64,000 bases of DNA from Rubrivivax sp. (GCA_016789955.1 JAEUPB010000037.1:57530-121529), one strand, 5' to 3'. Positions 25,743-35,480 are shown, counted from the first letter of the stretch. The notes: generated by a model not told the origin, from the letters alone. Made by a program: numbers and translations.

Positions 25743-26265
25743 TGAGTTGACGCAGCAGCGGCTCCAGCTTGTCCTTCACCACGTCGGGCGTCAGCGGCCC
25801 GATGTGCTTGAAGCGGATGGTGCCGGCCTTGTCGATGACGAAGGTCTCGGGCACCCCGTACACGCCCCAGTCGATGCCCACGCGGCCGTCGGCATCGACC
25901 AGCGTCGCGGCATAGGGGTTGCCCAGCCGCGCCAGGAAGGTCTGCGCGTCGGTGGTCTTGTCCTTGTAGTTCAGCCCGACGATGGGCGCCAGGCCGCGAC
26001 GGCCGAGATCCACCAGCACCGGGTGCTCGGCGCGGCAGGGCACGCACCACGAGGCCCAGACGTTGAGCACCCAGGCCTTGCCGGCGAAGTCGGCCGGCCG
26101 CTTCGTCACGCCGGCCTCGCCGAGCAGCGGCAGCGTGAAGGCCGGCGCGGGCTTGCCGATCAGCGGCGAGGGCACCTCGCGCGGGTTCAGGTCGAGCCCG
26201 CGGCCGAGGAAGATCGCCAGGACCACGAAGACGACCAGCGGGATGATGAACTTGAGACTCTTCAT
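25735..26265 (-). CDS. ccmG: thiol:disulfide interchange protein CcmG/DsbE
   Basis: The 176-residue protein is a membrane-anchored thioredoxin. An N-terminal TM (FIIPLVVFVVLAIFLGRGL) is followed by PAPAFTLPLLG and the active site WASWCVPCRAEHP. The GVYGVPETFVID cis-Pro loop completes the fold. It acts in the periplasm to keep apocytochrome or CcmH thiols reduced. It overlaps ccmF by 4 bp and ccmH by 8 bp, consistent with tight translational coupling. Confidence 0.95.
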   Translation of the reverse strand: MKSLKFIIPLVVFVVLAIFLGRGLDLNPREVPSPLIGKPAPAFTLPLLGEAGVTKRPADFAGKAWVLNVWASWCVPCRAEHPVLVDLGRRGLAPIVGLNYKDKTTDAQTFLARLGNPYAATLVDADGRVGIDWGVYGVPETFVIDKAGTIRFKHIGPLTPDVVKDKLEPLLRQLNG

Positions 26266-28223
26266 GCGGTGACCGTGGCGTCCTGCGTGGCGGTCTTGCG
26301 GGCCGTGCGGTAGCGGCGGTCACTGGCGGCCACCAGCCCCCCGATCGCCATCAGCACGCAGCCGCCCCAGATCCACGAGACGAAAGGCTTGAGGTAGACG
26401 CGGATGATCCACGCGCCGCTGCCGCCCACCGGCTCGCCCAGCGACACGTAGATGTCGCCCGACAGGCGCGAGCGGATCGCCGCTTCGGTCATCGGGTTCT
26501 GCTGCACGCGATAGACGCGCTTCTCGGGATTCAGCGTCGCCAGCGGCGCGCCGTCGCGCGACACGCCGATGGTGCCGCGCAGCGCCTGGAAGTTCGGTCC
26601 CTCGCGCTCGCGCACGCCCTGGAACGTGAAGGTCAGGCCTTCGATCTCGGTGCTCTGCCCGGGCTTGAGCTCGACATCGCGCTCGACCTGGTAGCCCGAC
26701 ACCATCGTGACGCCGACGATGAACGCCGCCACGCCCAGGTGGGCCAGCATCATGCCCACCATCGCGCGCGGGATCAGCCGCAGCCGCGCCAGCACCGGGC
26801 CGCCACGCGCGCGCTCGGCGAGATCCGCCCCCACCGAGGCGACGATCCACCACGCCATGAGCAGCCCCAGCGCCGGCCCCAGCGACACGCGGCCCGCGAG
26901 CCATGCCGACGCGACGGCGGCCACCACGGCCACCCCCGCGGCCCACTTCAGGCGCGTCGCCAGGTCGGGCAGCGACGCCTCGCGCCAGCGCGCCATCGGC
27001 CCCACGCCCATCAGGAACACCAGCGGCGCCATCAGCGGCACGAACACGGTGTTGAAATACGGCGGGCCGACCGAGATCTTGCCCAGGCCCAGCGCGTCGA
27101 GCAGCAGCGGGTACAGCGTGCCCAGCATCACCGCGGCGCAGGCCACCACCAGCAGCACGTTGTTGACGAGCAGGAAGCTCTCTCGCGACACCACCTCGAA
27201 GCGCGAGCCCAGGCCCACCGTCGGCGCGCGCCACGCGTACAGCGCCAGCGACACGCCGATCACCAGCACGAGGAACGCGAGGATGAACAGGCCACGCCGC
27301 GGATCGGTGGCGAAGGCGTGCACCGACGACAGCACGCCCGAGCGCACGAGGAAGGTGCCCAGCAGCGACAGCGAGAACGCGATGATCGCCAGCAGCACTG
27401 TCCAGCTCTTGAACGCGCCGCGCTTCTCGGTGACCGCCAGCGAGTGGATCAGCGCCGTGCCGGCCAGCCAAGGCATGAACGACGCGTTCTCCACCGGATC
27501 CCAGAACCACCAGCCGCCCCAGCCCAGCTCGTAGTACGCCCACCAGCTGCCCAGCGCGATGCCGATCGTCAGGAAGATCCACGCGGCGGTGGTCCACGGG
27601 CGCGTCCAGCGCGCCCAGGCGGCGTCGAGCCGGCCGCTGACGAGCGCGGCCACCGCGAACGCGAAGGCCACCGAGAAGCCCACGTAGCCCATGTAGAGCA
27701 TCGGCGGGTGGAAGATCATGCCCGGGTCCTGCAGCAGCGGGTTCAGGTCGCGCCCGTCGTCGGCGGCGGGCAGCAGGCGGTCGAAGGGGTTGGAGACCGT
27801 GAGCGTGAACAGCAGGAAGCCGATCTGCAGCAGGCCCAGGATGCCGAGCACGCGCGCCACCTCGCGCTCGGGCAGGTTGCGGCTGAAGCCGGCCACGGCC
27901 ACCGTCCAGCCGGCCTGCATCAGCAGCCACAGCAGCATCGAGCCCTCGTGGCCGCCCCACACGGCAGTGACGCGGTAGTACACGGGCAGCGCGCTGTTGG
28001 AGTTCTGCGCCACGTACTGCACGCTGAAGTCGTGCTGCACGAAGGCCACCACCAGCATGCCGAACGACGCCGCCACGAACAGGAACTGCACCAGGGCCAA
28101 CGGGCGTGCCAGCGCGATCCAGTCGCCGCGGCCGCGGGCGGCGCCGACGAGGGGCAGCATGCCCAGCACCACCGAGGCGCCGAGCGCCAGCCAGAGCAGG
28201 AAGTGGCCGATCTCGGGGGTCAT
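26262..28223 (-). CDS. ccmF: haem lyase CcmF
   Basis: This 653-residue polytopic membrane protein has about fifteen hydrophobic segments. The haem-handling WWD motif appears as GWGGWWFWDPVENASFMPWL in the periplasmic loop, with conserved SVLLGTF-like neighbours. CcmF attaches haem to apocytochrome c with CcmH and CcmI. Length and motif are typical of the family. It is the largest gene of the operon and overlaps ccmG by 4 bp. Confidence 0.96.
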   Translation of the reverse strand: MTPEIGHFLLWLALGASVVLGMLPLVGAARGRGDWIALARPLALVQFLFVAASFGMLVVAFVQHDFSVQYVAQNSNSALPVYYRVTAVWGGHEGSMLLWLLMQAGWTVAVAGFSRNLPEREVARVLGILGLLQIGFLLFTLTVSNPFDRLLPAADDGRDLNPLLQDPGMIFHPPMLYMGYVGFSVAFAFAVAALVSGRLDAAWARWTRPWTTAAWIFLTIGIALGSWWAYYELGWGGWWFWDPVENASFMPWLAGTALIHSLAVTEKRGAFKSWTVLLAIIAFSLSLLGTFLVRSGVLSSVHAFATDPRRGLFILAFLVLVIGVSLALYAWRAPTVGLGSRFEVVSRESFLLVNNVLLVVACAAVMLGTLYPLLLDALGLGKISVGPPYFNTVFVPLMAPLVFLMGVGPMARWREASLPDLATRLKWAAGVAVVAAVASAWLAGRVSLGPALGLLMAWWIVASVGADLAERARGGPVLARLRLIPRAMVGMMLAHLGVAAFIVGVTMVSGYQVERDVELKPGQSTEIEGLTFTFQGVREREGPNFQALRGTIGVSRDGAPLATLNPEKRVYRVQQNPMTEAAIRSRLSGDIYVSLGEPVGGSGAWIIRVYLKPFVSWIWGGCVLMAIGGLVAASDRRYRTARKTATQDATVTA

Positions 28224-28245
28224 GCTCGCACCTCGCGGGCCGTCG

Positions 28246-28704
28246 TCACGGCTTCATCCCCTGCACCGTGGCGCCGATCTTCTCGTTGGCCGCCTGGCCC
28301 TTCTTCAGTGCCTCGGCGGCTTCAGGGGGCATGTAGTTCTCGTCGTGCTTGGCGAGCACTTCGCGGGCCACGAACACGCCGTCCTTCAGCTGGCCCTGCG
28401 CCACCACGCCCTTGCCCTCCTTGAACAGGTCCGGAAGGATGCCGGTGTAGGTGACGGAGACGGTCTTGGCGGTGTCGGTGACGGCGAAGGTCACGGTGGT
28501 GCCGTCGCGCTTGACGGAGCCGGTCTCGACCATGCCGCCGATGCGGAAGGTGCGCGCCGTCGGCGCCTCGCCGCCCTTCACCTGCGTGGGTGTGTAGAAG
28601 AACACCAGGTTGCTCTGGAACGCGTTGAGCACCAGGGCCACCACGATCGCCAGGCCGGCGAGGGCACCGCCGGCGAGGGCCAGCTTGCGGTGACGGGGTT
28701 TCAT
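28246..28704 (-). CDS. ccmE: haem chaperone CcmE
   Basis: This 152-residue protein has an N-terminal membrane anchor ([21 protein letters not shown]) and a periplasmic beta-barrel domain. The haem-binding [11 protein letters not shown] places the covalent His at 120 and the Tyr at 124, as in the family. It receives haem from CcmABCD and passes it to CcmF. The gene overlaps ccmD by 4 bp. Confidence 0.95.
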   Translation of the reverse strand: MKPRHRKLALAGGALAGLAIVVALVLNAFQSNLVFFYTPTQVKGGEAPTARTFRIGGMVETGSVKRDGTTVTFAVTDTAKTVSVTYTGILPDLFKEGKGVVAQGQLKDGVFVAREVLAKHDENYMPPEAAEALKKGQAANEKIGATVQGMKP

Positions 28705-28874
28705 GTGTCGTCCTCCAGGTTCGGGCGGCCCACGGCGGCACGCGCCGCGCGGTGGCGGCCGATCACCAGCACGGCCTCGCCCACCATCAATGCCGCCGTG
28801 ACGGCGTACGAGCCCCAGACGAAGAAGCCGTACCCGCCCATCGCGAAGAATTCGCTCGCGCTGCCCCAGTTCAT
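28701..28874 (-). CDS. ccmD: haem exporter accessory protein CcmD
   Basis: The 57-residue protein has one central TM ([24 protein letters not shown]) preceded by FFAMGGYG, typical of CcmD, and a basic C-terminus. CcmD helps release holo-CcmE from the CcmABC transporter. It is small enough to be missed by length-based calling. It overlaps ccmC and ccmE by 4 bp each. Confidence 0.92.
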   Translation of the reverse strand: MNWGSASEFFAMGGYGFFVWGSYAVTAALMVGEAVLVIGRHRAARAAVGRPNLEDDT

Positions 28875-29620
28875 CGTGCGTCCCCGGCCATCAGTGCACC
28901 CACCCACTCGGTCTCGCGTTCGCGCTCCAGCACCATGGCGCGCGTGCGCATGAACACCACCGCGAAGGCATAGAGCCAGAACGCGAAGGTCATCAGCATC
29001 ATCGCGGTGAACATCGTCGCGGCCATCTTCGGCGCGGCGATGGCGCTCACCGTGGCGCCCTGGTGCAGCGTGTTCCACCACTTCACCGAGAAGTAGATGA
29101 TGGGCACGTTCACCGAACCCACCAGCGCCAGCAGCGCGCCGGCGTTGTCGGCGCGCTTCACGTCGTCGATGGCGTTGACCAGCGCGATGTAGCCGAGGTA
29201 GAGGAACAGCAGGATCAGCTCGGTGGTGAGCCGCGCGTCCCACACCCAGTAGGTACCCCAGGTCGGCCGGCCCCACAGCGCGCCGGTCCACAGCGCGAGG
29301 AAGGTGAACATCGCGCCGGTGGGCGCCACCGAGCGCGCCACCATCGAGGCCAGCCGCGCCTTGAAGGCCCAGCCGATCACCGCCCAGAAGGCCATCACCA
29401 GGTACAGCACCATCGACATCCAGGCCGCCGGCACGTGGATGAAGATGATGCGGTAGGCGTCGCCCTGCGTCGCGTCGGTGGGCGCCACGAAGAAGCCCAC
29501 GTAGAGACCGGCGATCGTCAGCCCCACCGCGCCCAGCCACAGCCACGGCAGCAGGTAGCCGGTGAGCCGGTAGAAGCGCATCGGCGACGCGAAGGTGGTG
29601 AAGCGGATCGGCGTGGACAC
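28871..29620 (-). CDS. ccmC: haem exporter protein CcmC
   Basis: This 249-residue six-TM protein carries the WWD-family motif as [12 protein letters not shown] and conserved His in FIHVPAAW and in [10 protein letters not shown]. It loads haem onto CcmE. The start is a GTG at 29620, giving [18 protein letters not shown]; an internal ATG at 29581 is an alternative. The long FASP.FY N-terminus favours the upstream start. Confidence 0.94.
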   Translation of the reverse strand: MSTPIRFTTFASPMRFYRLTGYLLPWLWLGAVGLTIAGLYVGFFVAPTDATQGDAYRIIFIHVPAAWMSMVLYLVMAFWAVIGWAFKARLASMVARSVAPTGAMFTFLALWTGALWGRPTWGTYWVWDARLTTELILLFLYLGYIALVNAIDDVKRADNAGALLALVGSVNVPIIYFSVKWWNTLHQGATVSAIAAPKMAATMFTAMMLMTFAFWLYAFAVVFMRTRAMVLERERETEWVGALMAGDAR

Positions 29621-29653
29621 GGACGTGATTCTCGGCAGGCGCGCGATGTGGGG

Positions 29654-30319
29654 CTATTCAGTTGCGATGCGCAGCGCCGCGGCGGTGGCCGGGGGTGCGC
29701 CCAGCACCGTGGCCACGAGCAGCGCGCCCAGCAGCGACAGGTGCCCTTCGGCCGACAGCCCCGATTCCACGGCACCCACGGCACCGATGCCGAAGATGAT
29801 GCCGGGGATGCACAGCGGCAGGATGATGATTATCAGCAGCACGCCCGCGCTGCGCAGCCCGAGGGTCAGCGCCGCGCCCAGCGCGCCCAGCAGGCTCAGC
29901 ACCGGCGTGCCCAGCAGCAGCGTCAGCGCCAGCATCACCGTGGTGTCGGCCGCCAGCCCGAACAGCAGCGCGAAGAGCGGCGAGGCCAGCACCAGCGGCA
30001 GCCCCGTCAGCAGCCAGTGCGCCAGCGCCTTCACCGCGGCGATCCAGGCTGCGCCGTGGCCGGCCAGCAGCATCTGTTCGAGAGAGCCGTCGGCATGGTC
30101 GCCGGAGAAGAGCTGCACCACCGACAGCATCGTCGCCAGCAGGGCATTGACCCAGATCACACCCGGGGCGATGAGCCTCAGCGTCTGCGGTTCGGGTCCG
30201 ACGCCGAAGGGGAACACCGTCACCGCGATGGTGAAGAACGCCAGCGGCAGCAGCGCCTCGACTCGGCGCCGGGCCGCCAGTCGCAGTTCGCGTGCGAGCA
30301 AGGTGCCGATGACACTCAC
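29654..30319 (-). CDS. ccmB: haem exporter protein CcmB
   Basis: This 221-residue six-TM permease subunit has VTVFPFGVGPEPQTLRLIAPGVIWV, LFSGDHADGSLEQML and IIIILPLCIPGIIFG, all hallmark CcmB segments. It pairs with the ATPase CcmA. The GTG start at 30319 overlaps the ccmA stop as GTGA, which fixes the start. Confidence 0.94.
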   Translation of the reverse strand: MSVIGTLLARELRLAARRRVEALLPLAFFTIAVTVFPFGVGPEPQTLRLIAPGVIWVNALLATMLSVVQLFSGDHADGSLEQMLLAGHGAAWIAAVKALAHWLLTGLPLVLASPLFALLFGLAADTTVMLALTLLLGTPVLSLLGALGAALTLGLRSAGVLLIIIILPLCIPGIIFGIGAVGAVESGLSAEGHLSLLGALLVATVLGAPPATAAALRIATE

Positions 30320-30966
30320 TGCAGCACCAGCTCCCGCGGGCTCGGGTCGCGCAGCGACAGCGGCAGGTGGCTGGTGAGCAGCACCGATCCACCGCCCCGC
30401 ACGTGGGCGGCCAGCACCTCGTCGAGCCGCGCGCATCCGTCGACGTCCAGCGCGTCGTAGGGCTCGTCGAGCAGCCACAGCGGCTTGGCCGGTGCCAGCA
30501 GCAGCCGCGCCAGCGCGACGCGGCGGCGCTGCCCCTGCGACAGCGTGCGCACGGGTGCGTCGCGCCGGCTGGCGATCGAGAAGCCCTTCAGCGCCGCGAC
30601 GATCGCATCGGGCGCGGCGTGCTGCCCGTGCAGGCGGGCCAGGAAGGCGAGCGACTCCTGCGCCGTCAGGTCTTCCTTCAGCGCATTGGCGTGCGCCAGG
30701 TAGGCCGTGCCGCGGGCTGCGTCGTCGCGCGACGCCTTCCAGGCGCGGCCCTGCCAGCTCAGCGTGCCGGCGTCCGGGCTCGAGAGCCCCGCCAGCACGC
30801 GCAGCAGCGTGGTCTTGCCGCGGCCGTTGCTGCCGCGCAGCCACGTGATCTCGCCGGGACGCAGCGCCACGTCCAGCCCCTGGATCAGCAGCCGCTCGCC
30901 GCGTCGGCAGGCGAGCGAGGCGGCTGTCAGCAAGGCATCGGCGGGAGGTTCCTGGGGGGTCGGCAC
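30316..30966 (-). CDS. ccmA: haem exporter ATP-binding protein CcmA
   Basis: This 216-residue ABC ATPase has Walker A GSNGRGKTTLL, signature LSQGQRRRVALARLLL and Walker B LWLLDEPYDALD, followed by the His-loop LLTSHLPL. It powers release of haem-loaded CcmE with CcmBCD. A GTG at 30966 (VPTPQEPP..) is used because the strand just before it still fits a CcmA N-terminus; earlier in-frame sequence is low-complexity. It is the first gene of the leftward ccm operon; the promoter should lie in 30967-31045. Confidence 0.92.
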   Translation of the reverse strand: MPTPQEPPADALLTAASLACRRGERLLIQGLDVALRPGEITWLRGSNGRGKTTLLRVLAGLSSPDAGTLSWQGRAWKASRDDAARGTAYLAHANALKEDLTAQESLAFLARLHGQHAAPDAIVAALKGFSIASRRDAPVRTLSQGQRRRVALARLLLAPAKPLWLLDEPYDALDVDGCARLDEVLAAHVRGGGSVLLTSHLPLSLRDPSPRELVLQ

Positions 30967-31045
30967 GGCGCGGGATTGTCGCCGCAGCCCGCGGGGCGGA
31001 CCCCGAGCCAGATCAAGGGTCGTAACCCGGTGCAAGCCGCTCCGG

Positions 31046-31570
31046 TCAGCCGCCGATCACGCCGCAGGCCACCCGGGCGCCGCCGCCGCCCAGCGGGGCG
31101 GGATGGTCGGCGTGGTTGTCGCCGCCGGCGTGGACCATGATCGAGCGGTTGCGGATGTCGGCCAGCTTCAGCCGCGGCGCCAGCACCGGCGTGCTCGCGC
31201 GGCCATCGGACGCCACGTAGAGCGGCGGCAGGTCGCCCAGGTGGCCATCGCCCCAGGGCTCGCCGTGGCGCTTGGTGCCGGCCGGGTCGAGGTGCCCCCC
31301 GGCGGCGAGGCCGGCCACCATGCGGCCCCCTTGCTCCACCGCTGCGCAACTCGGGTTCTCGTGCACGTGGAAGCCATGCAGGCCGGGCACCAGCCCCGAC
31401 AGGTTCGGATAGATCGCCAGGCCGTAGGCCGTCTCGGCGAAGCGGATCGTGCCGACCGGGGCGCCGACACCCTTCTCGTCGACGATGGTGACCGACACCG
31501 AAAGCTCGGCCGCATGGGCGACGCCGAACGCGAATGCGAACGCCAGGCACGCCGCGAGGGACTTCAGCAT
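31046..31570 (-). CDS. sodC: periplasmic Cu/Zn superoxide dismutase
   Basis: This 174-residue protein has a signal peptide ([16 protein letters not shown]). The metal ligands are in place: [10 protein letters not shown] (Cu His pair and disulfide Cys), [22 protein letters not shown] and HAGGDNHAD, ending with [10 protein letters not shown] (second Cys). It dismutates superoxide in the periplasm. The ATG at 31570 gives a clean signal peptide. It diverges from the SGNH gene across a 156-bp gap. Confidence 0.95.
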   Translation of the reverse strand: MLKSLAACLAFAFAFGVAHAAELSVSVTIVDEKGVGAPVGTIRFAETAYGLAIYPNLSGLVPGLHGFHVHENPSCAAVEQGGRMVAGLAAGGHLDPAGTKRHGEPWGDGHLGDLPPLYVASDGRASTPVLAPRLKLADIRNRSIMVHAGGDNHADHPAPLGGGGARVACGVIGG

Positions 31571-31726
31571 CTTCGAACCTCCTCGGCGAAGCATAGCCGG
31601 GGCGGCCGCACCGCGGGCCATCGCCCGCGGCGGCATATGGGATGCCCCCTCGCTTGAAGTCGTCGGGCCGCAAGGGTTCGCGAGATCATCGAGCGACCAG
31701 CCCGAAGGCCGGCCCAGGAGACGCCC

Positions 31727-32599
31727 ATGCCCGACATCCGCCTCATCTCCCCGTCCGAACTCGACGGCATCGGCGACGCCGGCCCGTTCCCCATCGGCGA
31801 CTTCGCGCTGCGCTTCCTGGCCCAGGGTGACTCGTGGTTCTCGATCGGCGCGATCCCGCCTTTCCTCACCAGCAACCTCTTCGACAAGCTCACGCTGTCG
31901 AAGAGCGCGGTGGCCGTGAACTGCGCGCGGCCGGGTGCCGAGCTGGTGCACATGGTCGACAGCACCAGCAACAGGACGTTCCTGCAGCTGCTGAACGGGA
32001 ACAAGGCGATGCGCTGGACGGCTCTGCTGCTCTCGGGGCTGGGCAACGACGTGATCTCGGCCTCGCAGTCGCCGCCCACCGCGCCGGCTGACCGGCGGCT
32101 GCTGGCCCGCCCCGACGAACGCAGTGCCGCGGGCCCGGCCAGCCGCTACATCAGCGAGCCCGGCTGGGCCACGTTCGACGCGCATGCCCGCGCCGTGTTC
32201 GCCGAGCTGCTGCGCCAGCGCGACCTGAAGCCCGTCAACCGCGGGCTGCCGATCGTGCTGCACACCTACGACCACGCCACGCCGCGCAACTCACCCGCCG
32301 GGCTCGGCTTCGGCCCGTGGCTGTTCAAGGCCATGCGGGCATTCGACGTGCCCGAGAACGACTGGCCGGCGGTCGGCACCGAGCTGCTGAGTCGCGTGGG
32401 CGCGCTGATCCGCTCGATCGCGCAGTCGGACCCTGCGGTGCACGTGGTCGAGACGCTGGGCACGCTGGTGCCCGCGGCCACCACCGATGCCGGCCCCACC
32501 GCCCATTGGCAGAACGAGATCCATCCCACTCGCACCGGCTACCGGATGCTCGGTGACATGTGGGAGGTGGAGCTGGAGAGGTTGTTCGGCGGGCCATAG
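31727..32599 (+). CDS. SGNH/GDSL-like hydrolase
   Basis: This 290-residue protein has the SGNH blocks: GDSWFSIG (block I, nucleophile Ser ~36), [11 protein letters not shown] (block III, GND) and EIHPTRTGY (block V, His). Between them are loops unlike the standard esterases. There is no signal peptide, so it is probably cytoplasmic. Substrate unknown. The preceding AGGAGACGCCC fits a ribosome site before the ATG at 31727. Confidence 0.8.
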   Translation: MPDIRLISPSELDGIGDAGPFPIGDFALRFLAQGDSWFSIGAIPPFLTSNLFDKLTLSKSAVAVNCARPGAELVHMVDSTSNRTFLQLLNGNKAMRWTALLLSGLGNDVISASQSPPTAPADRRLLARPDERSAAGPASRYISEPGWATFDAHARAVFAELLRQRDLKPVNRGLPIVLHTYDHATPRNSPAGLGFGPWLFKAMRAFDVPENDWPAVGTELLSRVGALIRSIAQSDPAVHVVETLGTLVPAATTDAGPTAHWQNEIHPTRTGYRMLGDMWEVELERLFGGP

Positions 32600-32664
32600 G
32601 CGCTGCATCCGGCGGCGCCGGTGCTGCGTAGGTACCGGATCACCACCTGCCTGCCCGACCCCGC

Positions 32665-33069
32665 ATGCACACCGAGACCGTCGATCGCGTCAGCCGCCGC
32701 TTCGTCCGCTACCTCGAGACCGGCGCCGAACCCGAGGCACTGTTCACCGAGGACGTGTTCCTCGACTTCACGCTGCCGCACTGGCGGCTGCAGGCGCAGG
32801 GGCTGGCCGACGTGCACGCCGTGCGGCTGCGCGGGCACCCGGCCACGGGCACGGTGTCGCGCTGGAGCGCCTCGCCCACGCCCGCCGGTTTCGCGATGGA
32901 AGCCGAGGAACGCTGGCGCGACGCGAAGAGCGACTGGTACTGCCGCGAGGCCTTCTTCGCCGAGCTGCGCGGCGACCGCATCGCGCGGCTCTCGGTCTAC
33001 TGCACCGGCGACTGGGATCGAGAGCGCCAGGCGGCGCATGCCGGGCAGGTGAGCCTGCTGGAACCTTAG
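32665..33069 (+). CDS. NTF2-like (SnoaL-type) protein
   Basis: This 134-residue protein is an NTF2-fold candidate: VDRVSRRFVRYLETGAEPEALFTEDVFLDFTLPHWRLQAQG at the N-terminus and EERWRDAKSDWYCREAFFAELRGDRIARLSVYCTGDWD at the C-terminus. SnoaL-like proteins are small cyclases, isomerases or carriers; this one is uncharacterised. The ATG at 32665 matches the fold start. It lies on the plus strand and converges on the large lipoprotein gene. Confidence 0.75.
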   Translation: MHTETVDRVSRRFVRYLETGAEPEALFTEDVFLDFTLPHWRLQAQGLADVHAVRLRGHPATGTVSRWSASPTPAGFAMEAEERWRDAKSDWYCREAFFAELRGDRIARLSVYCTGDWDRERQAAHAGQVSLLEP

Positions 33070-33082
33070 GGCGTGCGAGGGC

Positions 33083-34897
33083 TCACGGGCTGAACCCGCC
33101 GAACACGGCGAACGGCCCACCGACGAACACGCCCAGCGTCCACTCCGGCGGCTTGTCGCCGCCGCGCGTGCGCGACGTGCGGGTGATGCTGACGCCGCCG
33201 GTCAGCGCGTCGTTCTTCTCGCCGCCCGGAAACAGGTGGATCGGCATGCTGAACACCTTCAGCGCCTGCACGTCCTCGTACTTGAAGCTGAACGACACCG
33301 CGTATCGGCCATCGCGAGACTGGCTGCGGTTCTCATAGGTCAGCGTGCGTTCGACGGTCGAGTCCGGTCCGCGGAACGAGGCACTGCGGCAGGCCAGCGT
33401 GCTGCTGCCGGCGGCCGGCACCGCTGCGCAGCGCGTCGATGCCGGCGCGGCCTCGTAGGCCCTGCCGGCACTGAGGCCCACCGAGTGCCAGCGTTGCGCG
33501 CCGGCACTCGACGATGCCACCTTCAGGCCCAGCGACCACGGCATGCGCGTCACGGTGTGGCCGGTCTGGTCGGGCAGGTTGTCGGGGTCGTGGTGCGTGT
33601 AGCGATCCCGTCCGACCGTTGCCGACCAGCCGTACGCGAACACTTCCGGGAGCACCGAGTCGTCGGTCCGGGCAGTGTCACCCTGGTTGTCGAACTGGCG
33701 CGGCTTGAACCAGGTCTTGCTGAACGTCGCACGGAATCCGCTGCCCAGGCCATCGTCGGTGCTGACGAAGCGCGCCTGGTCCCCCGACAGACGCGACGAG
33801 AAGGTCAGCGAGGTGTCCTTCAGGATGTCGCTGGTGATGCGGTCGAGGTCCACGCGGATCGTCGCGTCGGTGCCGCTCTTGTTGGCCGCGAGCCGGAACG
33901 ACTCCCCGCCGAACAGCGATGCCGCATCCTTGTTGCCGCGGATCAGCTGCCGGATCGCCGCGACGCGCTTCCGTTCGATCTCGGTGCCGTACTGCCGGCC
34001 GATCTCGGCATTGCTGCTGGCCAGCTGCACGGCCTCCAGCTTCCGCTGCGTGTCCGCGTCGATCGCTCGCAGGCGGGCCGCGAGCAGCTGCGCATGGGCC
34101 AGGCCGCCGTTCTCCGCAGCCCGGCATGTCGCGACCTCGTCGCGCAGGCACTTCGCGAACTCGATCGACAGCCTCGCCAGGTCGTTGGCCAGCGGCAGCA
34201 CGTGATCGGCGTCGCGGTACACCCCGAACGCACCCGAGTAGGCCAGCTCCGCATTGGCGACCACATCGAAGGAGCTGCGCGGCTGGCCGCCCGCGGGAGC
34301 CGAGGCGGCCGAGGCGGCCGCGGCAATGGCGCCGTCCCCGGTCGCGAAGGCTTCGGTCACCCGCTTGCGGATCGCGACCGCCGTGGCCGGTGCCTTCAGG
34401 CCGTACGGCACCAGTGCCGCCAGCGCTGCACGATCGACTGGCGTTGCCGCCTGTGCGGGGCAACCGGGCGCCGGCGCCGCGCCGCAGCTGCCGAACGCGG
34501 TGACGACCTTGCGCAACCGGGTCCGTGCGCCTTCCAGCAGGCGGCGAGCCTCGGCGGTTTCGGCTTCGGCTTCGCCGAGCGCGCCGAGCCGGTCGGCGGC
34601 ATCCCGGGCCAGCGCCCGCAGCGTCGCGGCATCCCGCGCCGGGGCATCCAGCAGTGCCTGCTCGGCCTTCTCCGCCTCCCGGCGTGCGAGCGCCTCACTG
34701 GCCTCGCGCTGGGTCAGCGCGCCCTGCCGCTGCCGCACGTCGTCCCGCGCGCGGGACAGCTCCTGCACGGCCGGCTCGTCGGGCGATGACATCGCGCCGG
34801 GCTGCGCACACGCCACCGTGGCGGCGACCAGGCCCATCATGATGACCATCCACCGTGCACGCAGGCGCCGGCCCGCAGGCCAGGTCTCCCTTGCCAT
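33083..34897 (-). CDS. exported hypothetical protein with N-terminal coiled coil
   Basis: This protein has 604 residues from the ATG at 34897, which is preceded by GGGAGGAG. The N-terminus MVIMMGLVAATVACAQ reads as a signal, perhaps a lipoprotein (TVAC is a poor lipobox). A charged helical region (~55-140, ARREAEKAEQALLDAPARD..) looks like a coiled coil. After residue ~370 the sequence becomes beta-rich with Gly/Ser/Thr and repeats such as FRATFSKTWFKP and RYAVSFSFKYEDVQALK. It could be an outer-membrane or surface protein. No known domain was identified. Confidence 0.7.
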   Translation of the reverse strand: MARETWPAGRRLRARWMVIMMGLVAATVACAQPGAMSSPDEPAVQELSRARDDVRQRQGALTQREASEALARREAEKAEQALLDAPARDAATLRALARDAADRLGALGEAEAETAEARRLLEGARTRLRKVVTAFGSCGAAPAPGCPAQAATPVDRAALAALVPYGLKAPATAVAIRKRVTEAFATGDGAIAAAASAASAPAGGQPRSSFDVVANAELAYSGAFGVYRDADHVLPLANDLARLSIEFAKCLRDEVATCRAAENGGLAHAQLLAARLRAIDADTQRKLEAVQLASSNAEIGRQYGTEIERKRVAAIRQLIRGNKDAASLFGGESFRLAANKSGTDATIRVDLDRITSDILKDTSLTFSSRLSGDQARFVSTDDGLGSGFRATFSKTWFKPRQFDNQGDTARTDDSVLPEVFAYGWSATVGRDRYTHHDPDNLPDQTGHTVTRMPWSLGLKVASSSAGAQRWHSVGLSAGRAYEAAPASTRCAAVPAAGSSTLACRSASFRGPDSTVERTLTYENRSQSRDGRYAVSFSFKYEDVQALKVFSMPIHLFPGGEKNDALTGGVSITRTSRTRGGDKPPEWTLGVFVGGPFAVFGGFSP

Positions 34898-35054
34898 TTC
34901 CGCTCCTCCCCGACCGGACACCGGAACGGCCACCCTCGCGTCGCGACATCGGTGGCCCTCTCGGCGCACGATGGCAGATCAAGCCCAGCGCCGCATCAGC
35001 AGTGCTGCGGACCTTCGCCATCGTGCGCGCCGCGGCGCGCCTCCGACGGGTGGA

Positions 35055-35480
35055 TCAGCCCGCCAGCGCGTTCAGGATGCCCTCGGCGACCCGCGGCGCC
35101 TTCGACGGCGCCTGGTGCACCTCGGCGAGCAGGTCTTCCAGCGACGCCGTGCCCTCGAGCCCGAGCCAGCCCGCCAGCTCGCCCGCGGTGGGCGTGAGGT
35201 AGGCCATCTGCCACGTGTGGAACATCGGCGGGTCGACCTCGACCTCGTGCACGACCTTCAGCGCCGTGTGCCGCGTGTCCTTCGCGATGCTGTCCATCAG
35301 GCTGCGCACCGCCGCTTCCGGCCCCTCGAGGATCTGCAGGAACACGCCGTCCACGTAGACCAGCGCCCCGGTCACGCCGCGTCGCGCGTTGCCTTCTCGG
35401 GCATCGACGAGGATCTGTTCGAGATCGGCCACGGACATCGGTGTGGCGGCCTGCGAGGAGTAGATGACCTGGAGTGCCAT
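35055..35480 (-). CDS. BLUF-domain blue-light photoreceptor
   Basis: This 141-residue protein is a single BLUF domain. Tyr7 (VIYSSQA), Asn31 (EGNARRGVTG) and Gln49 (GVFLQILEG) occupy the flavin-binding/photocycle positions, and FHTWQMAY provides the conserved Trp90 and Met92. BLUF proteins bind FAD and switch a hydrogen bond network in blue light, usually acting through partner proteins. The C-terminal ~30 residues are a capping helix. The gene lies 25 bp downstream of a VOC gene on the same strand. Confidence 0.9.
   Translation of the reverse strand: MALQVIYSSQAATPMSVADLEQILVDAREGNARRGVTGALVYVDGVFLQILEGPEAAVRSLMDSIAKDTRHTALKVVHEVEVDPPMFHTWQMAYLTPTAGELAGWLGLEGTASLEDLLAEVHQAPSKAPRVAEGILNALAG

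Noticed and set aside
26739-28424. A 561-codon plus-strand frame rich in His/Gln/Arg
   Set aside because: It is antisense to ccmF and ccmE, whose motifs and operon position are unambiguous.
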